From contig CANHYD010000071.1 in NCBI GenBank assembly GCA_947464705.1, forward strand, positions 1 through 9,457: DNA of 9,457 nucleotides. The letters are read 5' to 3'. The first letter of the stretch is position 1. Each line of letters opens with the position of its first letter. This DNA is from Verrucomicrobiota bacterium (lineage in GTDB: Bacteria > Verrucomicrobiota > Verrucomicrobiia > Limisphaerales > UBA9464). The translations under genes and the position numbers were made by a program. This document shows, one piece after another, positions 1 to 7,200 of the stretch. Below the pieces are notes generated by a model that saw only the letters and a list, made by a program, of their open reading frames with translations, did not search any database and was not told the DNA's origin.

Positions 1-783
1 CCGTTTCGCGATCGGAATTGGCTATCGACGGTTTTCCCGGATCTGTCGCAGCGCTTTCCCACGCACCGGGCCTTTGGCGAGGCGACCGAGTCCGCAATTC
101 TGGAGGGCAGGGCGGGGGTCGTGGGCCGATTGGAGGTCGCCGAGTTGGAATCGGCGGTTTTCCTGAACCGCGGAGGACGGTTCGAGCGGCGAGTCCTGCC
201 GCGGGAGGCTCAGGAGTCTCCGGTCTTCGCCATCGGCGTGGCTGATTTCGATGGAGACGGACTGGAGGATTTGGTGCTGGCCCAGAACCGGGCCGAGCGT
301 ATCAGCCCCCTCAGCCGCGACGACAATGGGCGCGGCCTTTGGCTGCGAGGTGTCGGCTCGGGAGATTTCCGTGCGGTTCGACCGGCGGAATCTGGGATCC
401 ACGCCGGGGGCGACCAGCGCGGTGTGACGGTGCTGGATGTGGATCAGGACGGACGGTTGGATGTGGCGATCTCGCAGAATCAGGGGCCCACTCGCCTGTA
501 CCGCAATACCCGAGCCAAGCCGGGGTTGCGCGTTCGGCTTCAGGGATCGACCGCCAACCCGTCCGGAATCGGGGCCCAGCTGCGCCTCCGATACGCCGAT
601 GGCACCGATGGCGCGGTGAAGACGGTCCTGGCAGGGTCGGGTTCGGGCGGGCAGGACGGATGGGTTCTGGTGCTCGCCTTGCCAAAGCCTGCCTCCGAGC
701 TGCGCATCCGTTGGCCAGGTAGCCGTCAACAGACCGTTCCGGTGCGTTCCAGCGACCGCGAACTTTCCGTGAAAGGGCCTTAA
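1..783 (+). CDS. FG-GAP/VCBS repeat protein with C-terminal ASPIC/UnbV domain (5' end missing)
   Basis: The reading frame is open from the first base to the TAA at 781-783, giving the last 260 residues of a longer protein; its start lies upstream of the window. Two Asp-rich repeat motifs are visible: DFDGDGLEDLVLA (around residue 80) and DVDQDGRLDVAIS (around residue 146). They match the Ca2+-binding loops of FG-GAP/VCBS beta-propeller blades. The last 90 or so residues fit the ASPIC/UnbV domain: a GLRVRLQG strand, then SNPSGIGA-like spacing (here TANPSGIGAQLRLRY), then a WPGS motif near the end where the family usually has WPSG. Proteins of this kind (CRTAC1-like) are usually exported and common in Verrucomicrobia, Planctomycetes and Acidobacteria. 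Their biochemical role is mostly unknown; adhesion or carbohydrate/protein binding is often assumed. The family call is firm, but no function beyond it can be supported. Any signal peptide would be outside the window. Confidence 0.88.
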   Translation, partial: PFRDRNWLSTVFPDLSQRFPTHRAFGEATESAILEGRAGVVGRLEVAELESAVFLNRGGRFERRVLPREAQESPVFAIGVADFDGDGLEDLVLAQNRAERISPLSRDDNGRGLWLRGVGSGDFRAVRPAESGIHAGGDQRGVTVLDVDQDGRLDVAISQNQGPTRLYRNTRAKPGLRVRLQGSTANPSGIGAQLRLRYADGTDGAVKTVLAGSGSGGQDGWVLVLALPKPASELRIRWPGSRQQTVPVRSSDRELSVKGP

Positions 784-801
784 TCTAGGGTCAGATTTTT
801 T
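782..801 (+). terminator. weak terminator-like hairpin at the end of the FG-GAP gene
   Basis: A 5-bp stem, AATCT (782-786) with AGATT (793-797), encloses a 6-nt loop and runs into TTTT (798-801). It overlaps the stop codon. The stem is short and AT-rich, so intrinsic termination here is only a possibility. Confidence 0.22.
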
Positions 802-813
802 GGGGCTTCCGCT

Positions 814-836
814 CGATTTCGGAAATCGTCTTTCTT
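814..836 (+). terminator. palindrome CGATTTCGGAAATCG with T-rich tail
   Basis: Positions 814-828 form a perfect inverted repeat with 7-bp arms around one central G. As RNA it would be a 6-bp stem with a 3-nt loop, followed by the pyrimidine-rich TCTTTCTT. It lies in the 83-bp gap between the FG-GAP gene and rsfS. It could be a weak terminator of the upstream gene or an operator for the rsfS transcription unit; the sequence alone does not decide. Confidence 0.3.
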
Positions 837-866
837 CAGGGCTTGTTTCGAGCGATATTCGCCTCG

Positions 867-1241
867 ATGGATTCGAAAAAGCTGGCCCTCACCTGCAGGG
901 CCTTGGCCGACAACAAGAAGGCGGAAAATCTGATCGTGCTGGACGTCCGGGAGGTGTCCACCGTGACCGACTTCTTCGTGATCGCCACCGGCAGCAGTGA
1001 GCCGCACCTGCGAGCGATCGAGACGGAGATCCTCGAGGGTCTGCGCAAAGAGCATGACTTGAAACCGGTGCATACCGAGGGGTCGGCGCAATCCAATTGG
1101 ATCGTGGCGGATTTCTTCGATGTCATCGTCCACATCATGAAGGCCGATGTGCGTGCCCACTACGACATCGAGGGTCTTTGGGCTGACGCCGTCCCTGTCC
1201 ATCCTCCGGCCGCACGAAAGAAAGCGACCAAGAAGGAGTAG
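867..1241 (+). CDS. rsfS: ribosomal silencing factor RsfS (Iojap/YbeB family)
   Basis: This is a 124-aa protein, the usual RsfS size. Family members bind ribosomal protein uL14 on the 50S subunit and block joining with 30S, lowering translation in starvation or stationary phase. Family signatures are clear: VREVSTVTDFFVIATGSSEPHLRAI (residues 27-51, the LDVRxxxxxTDyfVIatG block) and NWIVADFFDVIVHI (78-90), followed by RAHYDIEGLWADA (96-108), which corresponds to the R-x-x-Y-x-L-E-x-L-W motif. The C-terminus is a short Lys-rich tail (ARKKATKKE). ATG at 867 is chosen because the family begins just before the helix that follows it. A TTG at 843 in frame would add eight residues without family support. 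No good Shine-Dalgarno is present. The P-type ATPase gene begins 24 bp downstream, suggesting co-transcription. In many bacteria rsfS sits beside nadD or rlmH; neither is seen here. Confidence 0.95.
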   Translation: MDSKKLALTCRALADNKKAENLIVLDVREVSTVTDFFVIATGSSEPHLRAIETEILEGLRKEHDLKPVHTEGSAQSNWIVADFFDVIVHIMKADVRAHYDIEGLWADAVPVHPPAARKKATKKE

Positions 1242-1265
1242 CGGCGTCCGATTAGGCCCAGTCCC

Positions 1266-3167
1266 ATGAATGCCACCGACCCCTCCATCCACGCTTGGAA
1301 GCCGATGGCGGTCCGGTCGGTGCTGTGTCTGTTGCTGGGGACCTTAGGTTGGGCGTTGGCGGGTCGATGGCCCACCGTGTCCATGGCCTTGTTCATGTTC
1401 GCGTTCCTCTCCGGGGGATGGGACCTGACCCGAGAGGTGTGGATCGACCTCCGACTCCTGCGCTTCGACACGCACTTCCTGATGTTTCTGGTGGTGCCCG
1501 GTTCGGTGGCGGTGGGTGCGTTGGGTGAGGCCGCGTTGCTGTTGTTCCTGTTTTCGGCGTCCTCCGCGATGGAGAGTTTCGCCGCCGGCCGGACTCGCCG
1601 TGAGATCGATGCGCTCCTGAAGCGTGCCCCGAAGACCGCCCGGCTCTTGTCGGGAGAGTCCGAACGAGTGGTGGCGGTCGAGACTCTCAAGCCCGGCGAT
1701 GTGATTCGGGTCACCGCTGGTGAACTGGCTCCGGTCGATTTGGTGGTGCTGCGAGGTCAGAGCGCCTGCGATGAATCCTCGCTGACCGGTGAGTCGGAAG
1801 CCGTGCCCAAGGCACCGAGTGATTCGGTGATGGGAGGTACCCTCAATTTGTGGGGGGTTCTGGATGGGCGCGTCTTGCGTCCGGTGGGTGACAGCGCGCT
1901 TCATCGCATCCTGAATCTCATCCTGGAGGCTCGGCACCTGAAGGCGCCCTCCCAGCGTCTGACGGATCGCTTCGGGACGTCTTATACGGTCCTGGTGCTG
2001 TCGGCCTGCCTGATCACGTTTCTGTATCAATGGCGTTGGGGCGGTCGCCCGCCGTTCTTCGATGAAGGGAATCAGTCCAGTGCCTTCTATCGGGCCATGA
2101 CGCTCCTGGTGGTGCTGTCGCCCTGCGCCCTCGTCCTGTCCGTGCCGTCGGCCATTCTCTCAGCCATCGCCTCTGGGGCTCGGCGCGGTGTCTTGTTCCG
2201 CGGTGGGGCCGCCATCGAGAATTTGGCAGGTGTCCAGGTGGTGGCTTTCGACAAGACCGGAACGCTCACCGAAGGCCGATTAATTTTGGAGCGTATCGAG
2301 GTTCTGGCGGGCACGGAAATGGAGGCCTCGGAGGCTGCATCAGCGCTGGCCCGGGTCTCCAATCATCCGGTGTCGCGATCCATCGCCCGTTGGGCCGATA
2401 GTCGTGGAATCTTGGCGGAGATCGTCGAAAGTACCGAAACCGTGGCAGGCCAAGGACTCTCCGGACAGTGGCGTGGGCGTCGGATGTTTCTGGGTAACCG
2501 CGAATTTGTTTCCCACCTCCCGGGACTCCCCCCCGTGCCCCTGCCTCCACCCGTGGAAAAAGCCTCGGAAACGTGGATCGCCGGCCCGGGCCTACTGGCC
2601 CGTCTGGTGCTTAAGGACGCCTTAAGAACCAATTCGAAAGCGGTGGTGGGACAACTCCGAGCGGCGGGGCTTCGCACGGTGATGCTGACCGGGGATCGGC
2701 TGGCACCGGCCCAAGAAATGGGGGCGGCCTCGGGCGTGGATGAGGTGCGCGCGGCGCTCAAGCCGGAGGACAAGGTCGCGGCCATCCGGGATTTCCAACG
2801 GCAGGGCAAAGGGGTGGCGATGATCGGCGATGGCGTCAACGACGCGCCGTGTCTGGTGGCCGCCGACGTGGGCGTCGCTATGGGTGCCCGGGGTTCCGAC
2901 GCCGCCATCGAGCAGGCCGAGGTGGTTCTCATCAATGACCGGTTGGAGAATTTCCTGGTGGCCCGTGAATTGAGTGTTCAATCCCGTCGCATCATCCGTC
3001 AGAACATCGCCCTTTCCCTCGGGACTATTCTGGTTATGGCGGTGGTGTCGCTGACCCTCTCGCGCCTGCCCTTGTCGGTTGGCGTGGCGGTGCATGAGGG
3101 AAGCACGGTCTTGGTGGTCCTCAACAGCCTGCGTCTGCTCCGCGTCCGTGCGGTTGGATCGGTCTGA
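1266..3167 (+). CDS. P1B-4-type heavy-metal translocating P-type ATPase (Co/Fe/Ni/Zn-class efflux pump)
   Basis: This 633-aa inner-membrane pump drives transition-metal export by ATP hydrolysis. All P-type landmarks are present: TGES (174-177, actuator), DKTGT with phosphorylated Asp329, the P1B-specific SNHP (365-368), MLTGD (473-477) and GDGVNDAP (521-528). The metal-site signatures assign the subclass: SPC (285-287) in the fourth core helix instead of CPC, and HEGST (610-614) in the last helical pair. SPC plus HEGGT defines the P1B-4 group (CoaT, CtpD, PfeT, CzcP relatives), whose substrates include Co2+, Fe2+, Ni2+ and Zn2+. Ser replaces the second Gly of HEGGT here. There is no N-terminal Cys-rich HMA domain, as is common in this group. 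About eight hydrophobic segments are visible (roughly 15-32, 35-50, 72-86, 88-101, 239-257, 276-300, 578-598, 602-625). It starts 24 bp after rsfS with no evident ribosome binding site at the usual distance; a purine run, AAGGAG, lies about 30 nt upstream inside the rsfS end. The true metal cannot be read from sequence. Confidence 0.94.
   Translation: MNATDPSIHAWKPMAVRSVLCLLLGTLGWALAGRWPTVSMALFMFAFLSGGWDLTREVWIDLRLLRFDTHFLMFLVVPGSVAVGALGEAALLLFLFSASSAMESFAAGRTRREIDALLKRAPKTARLLSGESERVVAVETLKPGDVIRVTAGELAPVDLVVLRGQSACDESSLTGESEAVPKAPSDSVMGGTLNLWGVLDGRVLRPVGDSALHRILNLILEARHLKAPSQRLTDRFGTSYTVLVLSACLITFLYQWRWGGRPPFFDEGNQSSAFYRAMTLLVVLSPCALVLSVPSAILSAIASGARRGVLFRGGAAIENLAGVQVVAFDKTGTLTEGRLILERIEVLAGTEMEASEAASALARVSNHPVSRSIARWADSRGILAEIVESTETVAGQGLSGQWRGRRMFLGNREFVSHLPGLPPVPLPPPVEKASETWIAGPGLLARLVLKDALRTNSKAVVGQLRAAGLRTVMLTGDRLAPAQEMGAASGVDEVRAALKPEDKVAAIRDFQRQGKGVAMIGDGVNDAPCLVAADVGVAMGARGSDAAIEQAEVVLINDRLENFLVARELSVQSRRIIRQNIALSLGTILVMAVVSLTLSRLPLSVGVAVHEGSTVLVVLNSLRLLRVRAVGSV
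2610..2626. repeat. intragenic dyad CTTAAGG-ACG-CCTTAAG
   Basis: A perfect 7-bp inverted repeat with a 3-nt centre lies inside the ATPase gene, in the stretch encoding LKDALR. It contains two CTTAAG hexamers. It is locally AT-rich compared with the surrounding coding sequence. A role as a protein-binding site or RNA hairpin is unproven, and coding constraint may explain it. Confidence 0.3.
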
Positions 3168-3168
3168 T

Positions 3169-3186
3169 GGGGCTCTCGAGTGCCCC
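3169..3186 (+). terminator. weak hairpin GGGGC/GCCCC just after the ATPase stop
   Basis: GGGGC (3169-3173) pairs with GCCCC (3182-3186) around an 8-nt loop, starting 2 nt after the ATPase stop codon. The following GATTCGTTT has only a three-T run, so this is at best a weak intrinsic terminator of the rsfS-ATPase unit. Confidence 0.3.
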
Positions 3187-3194
3187 GATTCGTT

Positions 3195-3252
3195 TCGGGT
3201 CCAGGCTTGCCAAGAGCTTGGCGTACCCGATGTTGGGCCACGGTCCGGCCAA
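3195..3252 (+). promoter_or_regulatory. hairpin-rich leader upstream of the TlpA-like gene
   Basis: Three inverted repeats crowd this stretch. An outer TCGGGT (3195-3200) pairs with ACCCGA (3225-3230). Inside it is a perfect dyad, GCCAAG-AG-CTTGGC (3209-3222). Next comes TTGG-(G)-CC (3233-3239) pairing with GGCCAA (3247-3252), with one bulged G. The region ends 12 nt before the ATG at 3265. It could be an operator, a structured 5' leader or part of the preceding gene's terminator. No known riboswitch class is recognised. Confidence 0.35.
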
Positions 3253-3264
3253 CCTCGTTTTCCC

Positions 3265-4200
3265 ATGAAGAACCGATCTTTCCTCGCCATCGCCCTCGGG
3301 CTCGCTGCCACCCTGATCGCCCATGGGGCCCAGTTGGGAGATCCCGCCAAGCCACTGAATTTGGTCAAGACCGTGAAGGGAACGCCGGTCGATTTGGCTG
3401 CCGGGAAGGGGAAGCAGGTTTACGTGGTGGAATTCTGGGCCACTTGGTGCGGACCTTGCCGGACGTCGATTCCCCACCTGACCGAGCTTCAGAAGCGCTT
3501 CAAGGATCAGGGTGTGACCGTGGTGGGCATCTCCGACGAGACGGAGGACGAGGTGCGTCCCTTCGTCGAGAAAATGGGTGCCAAGATGGATTATCCGGTC
3601 GCCTTGGATGACAACCGTAAGACCTCTCAGAACTACATGACGGCCTACCAGCAGAAGGGGATTCCTACGGCTTTCGTCGTGGACCAGCAGGGGCGCATCG
3701 CCTGGGTGGGGCATCCCATGGCCGGCCTCGACAAGGCCCTCGAGCAGATCGTGGCCGGCAAGTATGATTTGGCTGCGGCCCAGAAGGAGTTCGAGGGACG
3801 CGCCGCCCGCGATGCCCGCATGCAGGAGTTGAACAAAGCCTTCGGCAAGTACATGGAGGCCGCTTCCCAACCGGACGCCATCGGATTGGCGGCGCTTGGA
3901 AAGCCCCTGGTGACCATGGCTGACAAGGATCCCCAGATCCTCAATGCCATCGCCTGGAATGTCCTGACCGCTCCGGTCATCAAGACCCGGGACATGGCCT
4001 TCGCCCTTCAAGTGGCTGAGGCCGCCGTGGAGGCCTCCGGGGGCAAGGAAGCCGCCTTTCTCGACACCTATGCCCGTGCTTTGTTCGACAATGGCAAGAA
4101 GTCCGAGGCGGTCCTCCAGCAGAAGAAGGCCATTGAGCTGGCTCCTGAGGCCATGAAGTCCCAGTTGGAGGCGGCCCTTCGCAAATACGAAGGCAAGTGA
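3265..4200 (+). CDS. secreted TlpA/ResA-like thiol-disulfide oxidoreductase with helical C-terminal extension
   Basis: The protein has 311 aa. The N-terminus MKNRSFLAIALGLAATLIAHG is a typical Sec signal peptide with likely cleavage near AHG-A (around residues 19-23), so it should act outside the cytoplasmic membrane. Residues about 24-165 form a thioredoxin-fold domain of the TlpA/ResA/AhpC-TSA type. The active site is FWATWCGPC, with Cys62 and Cys65. The cis-proline loop GIPTAFVVD lies at 132-140, and GRIAWVGH follows at 143-150. Such proteins reduce or exchange disulfides in the envelope, for example in cytochrome c maturation. Residues about 170-311 are Ala- and Lys-rich and helical, with a TPR-like end (AFLDTYARALFDNGKKSEAV, then KAIELAP). 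This extension is not part of minimal ResA. ATG at 3265 is chosen because it gives a clean signal peptide; an in-frame TTG at 3079 would add 62 residues from within the ATPase gene. The gene ends 48 bp from the convergent cytochrome gene. Confidence 0.92.
   Translation: MKNRSFLAIALGLAATLIAHGAQLGDPAKPLNLVKTVKGTPVDLAAGKGKQVYVVEFWATWCGPCRTSIPHLTELQKRFKDQGVTVVGISDETEDEVRPFVEKMGAKMDYPVALDDNRKTSQNYMTAYQQKGIPTAFVVDQQGRIAWVGHPMAGLDKALEQIVAGKYDLAAAQKEFEGRAARDARMQELNKAFGKYMEAASQPDAIGLAALGKPLVTMADKDPQILNAIAWNVLTAPVIKTRDMAFALQVAEAAVEASGGKEAAFLDTYARALFDNGKKSEAVLQQKKAIELAPEAMKSQLEAALRKYEGK
4176..4193. terminator. hairpin CCTTCG-CAAATA-CGAAGG between convergent genes
   Basis: A perfect 6-bp stem with a 6-nt loop overlaps the last codons of the TlpA-like gene. 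It lies 56 bp beyond the stop of the opposing cytochrome gene. No T-tract follows on either strand. It may help separate the convergent transcripts but is not a classical intrinsic terminator. The 48-bp gap 4201-4248 contains nothing else recognisable. Confidence 0.28.
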
Positions 4201-4248
4201 TCGGGCACCTACTACGGGGCGTTAGGATTGAAGCGTTGGTTTCCGAGG

Positions 4249-7200
4249 CTACCGGAGGGTGGCGAGGTATTCGATCAGGTCGCGCAATTCGCGGGAGGTG
4301 AGTGCAGTCGCCAGTCCTTCAGGCATCGCACTGGGTCCGCGTTCGCGTCGGACGATATCTCCTAGTGGGATTTTTTTTACCGTCAACGTCCCCTCTTCGG
4401 TTGGGGTTTCGATGGAGAGCCCACCCTCCGATTCGCCTTTGACGGTGCCGCTGACCCGGGTTCCGTCGTGAAGGGTCAATGTGACGGTCTCGAACTGCGG
4501 CGCGATTTTCTGATTGGGCCAGACGATGCTTTCCAACAAGTACTCGCGGCTTTGCCGGCCTCCGATGCCGTCGAGTTTGGGGCCCACGGAGCCACCATCG
4601 CCAGCGATCTGATGACAGCGGAGACACTGCACAGTGGGGTGTTCCCGGAACACCTGCCTGCCTCGCGACGCATCTCCACCCACCAAGCTGGCCCGGAAGG
4701 CGTTGAGGGGGGCTGCCGATCCGGGTTCAGCGGTTCTGGGCGCGAGGGCATTGGATAGGGAGGTCCGGGCCACCGCGTCCCGGAGGTCGAGTTCCAGTTC
4801 TGGGGGGAGTTTTCCGCTCTGCCAGCGCTCGAGGGCCTGCCCGAGGACGGGCAGCGCGGACTCGTGCCCCAGCGTGCCCAGCACCGTCAGGGCGATTTGC
4901 GCGGTCTTCAGGGAATCCCCCGAGGTGGCCTGTTGCACGAGGTTCGAGAGCAGGGTTGCCGATTCGGATCCGGCGGCGAGTCGGTCGAGGTAGGGCAGGG
5001 CGGCGGATTGCAGCCCGGGATCTCGAAGGGCGACGCGCAGGGCTTCGTCGGCCTGACCAGCCCGCAGTTCGGCCAAGGCTTCCACGATGGCGCGGCGGAT
5101 TTTCAGGGGCGTCGAGGTTTGGAGGAGCAGTTCGAAGAGTGGCGTGCTGGCTTCCCGCGTTCGGAGTTTCACGGCGGTGGTCACCACGGCCAGTTGCACC
5201 TCCATCGACGAAGGACCACCTCCCAGACGCAGCCCGTATTCGTCGGGAGTCTCCGGGTTCATGATTTCTCCGGCCACTCGGAGGAAGGCTCGTTTCGCCG
5301 CTTCGGTGTTTCGTTTGAAACTCTGGGCTTCGGAGAAGTCGAGCGATCGTCCCAGATCCGGAGGCAGTTGAGGCAGAGGCATCGAGGTGGTACCCCGGCC
5401 GCTGGTGGCTTCGAGGGCGGCGGCTAGCAGCGGATTCGACGGAGCAGGCGGAGCCTTTTTTGGACTGGGTTGGACCGGCGAGAGAGGCTCTTCCCCCCGG
5501 CTCTGGAGCGAGCCCGTGCTGAGGGTTGGAGCTGCCTCGATGGAAAGCTTCAATTCGAACGGAGCGGCCCCACCGAAGGCCGGTCGCCATAAGCCCACCA
5601 CCGGGTCCAACTGCGGCGGATGCCCCCAGTCGGCCAGCGCCTCCAGCGCTGCGATCCGGGCAAAACTGGGCGCATCCCGGCGCTTGGCCAGTTGGGCCAA
5701 TTGCTGGGCGTGCTGCGGTGCGCCCAGACGGAGGCAGCTTTGGATGACTCGCGTCAGCAAGTTCGTGGGGCAATCCACTCGCGTGATGAACTGGGCCAGT
5801 GCCGGCAGGCCTTCGACGCACGGGACATCATAGAGGGTCCGGGCGGCCGCCGTGACCACGGCCGGATGACTGTCGGCAAGAAATTGCAAAAGGTTCTCCG
5901 CGGGCTCTCCCGAGAAGGCCGGCTCCTCTTTGCGGATCCAGCGGATGGCACCAACGGCCAGTTCCCGAATGCGCGGGTCGGGATCGGAGGCTGCCTCGGA
6001 CAGGGCGCTTCGGGACTCGCCGCGGTCATAGCGCTCGTTGCGGAGGCACCGTTCGGCCATGGACTTGAGGAAGAGGTCGGATCCGCCATCGATCAGCACG
6101 GCCTGGCGGAAGGCCTTCCACGGAAATTGCAGTGAGAAGGGCAGGCGTTGAGAATTGCCCCGGTCCGGACGGGTGGGGCCTGAGGATTCGGCTTCGAATC
6201 GGTCCCGGCTGCGGTGGGAGCGCAGGACGCGCAATCCATCGATGGCCAATGCGCGGCGGCCGATCTCGGGCGAATCCAGCAAGGCGACCAGGGCCGGGTG
6301 TGCGGCCACGAAGCCATTCTCCGCCAGCGTCTGGGCAGCACACCGGGCCAGTACTGCATCCGGCCCGCTGATCAACGGGACCAGGGATTGTACTGCACGG
6401 GTTGTGGCCGAGCCGGCATCTCGACGGGCCAGTTGCCCCAAGGCCCAGACGGCGTGTCGGCGTGACAACGCGGTTCCTTCCTGCGCGGTTTTGACCAGCG
6501 GACCGAGGACGGCCGGGCCTCGGCGGGCCAGTTCCCACTGGGACTCCAGCCGAATTCGGCGGTCCGCGTGCGCCAGCAATGCAACCACCTCTCCATCGGG
6601 TCGCTCGGCAAAGCCCTCAGAGAGGAGTCGACGGACTTGAGCCACGAGGGCGGCCTCAGCTTCCGTGGGGGCTTGGGTCGGGGTGATCCGGTAGATCCGA
6701 CCCCGCTGGGTCTGCCCCCAGCCGCTGACCCAGTCCAAGACATAGGCGGCCCCATCGGGACCGAAATCCACGTCGGTCGGCCAGCAGTTCCAGAGGAACT
6801 TCTCCTTCCGATCCACGGTGAAGCTCACGCCTGAGGGCTTCACCGTGTACGCCCAGACGCCGCCCGGGAAATCCGCGTGCAGGAAGGTTCCGGCTAGACG
6901 CTCTCCAAAACCGGTTCCGGGGTAGAACGCCAGTCCGCTGGGGCCCTGACTGACGGTGCCGGCCAAGGGCAAGGTCCCATCGCGGCCGCCCTTCCAGAGT
7001 GCTTCCTTCACCCACTGGCCGAAGCCTTCCATGTGCTGGTAGCTGGTCCGCCACCCGTAATCGCCGCCCTCGACCAGGTGCAGCACGCGGCAGGGGTCCG
7101 CCCCGGCGGTATCGTTGTCGACCGTCCAGAGGTTGCCCTCGTCGTCGAAGGCCAATTCCTGGGGATTGCGCAGGCCTTGGCAGAATACCTCCAGTGAACG

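Noticed and set aside
3079..3264. Upstream extension of the TlpA-like gene from an in-frame TTG
   Set aside because: It would overlap the end of the ATPase gene and bury the clear signal peptide that begins at ATG 3265.
3121..4011. 296-codon minus-strand frame opposite the TlpA-like gene
   Set aside because: It is antisense to a convincing signal peptide and WCGPC thioredoxin domain. It is His/Gly/Leu-rich with no motif, typical of a shadow frame.
4727..5821. 364-codon minus-strand frame inside the cytochrome gene
   Set aside because: It is an alternative frame of the large gene, very rich in Pro, Arg and Gly, with no domain. The main frame here carries coherent HEAT-like sequence.
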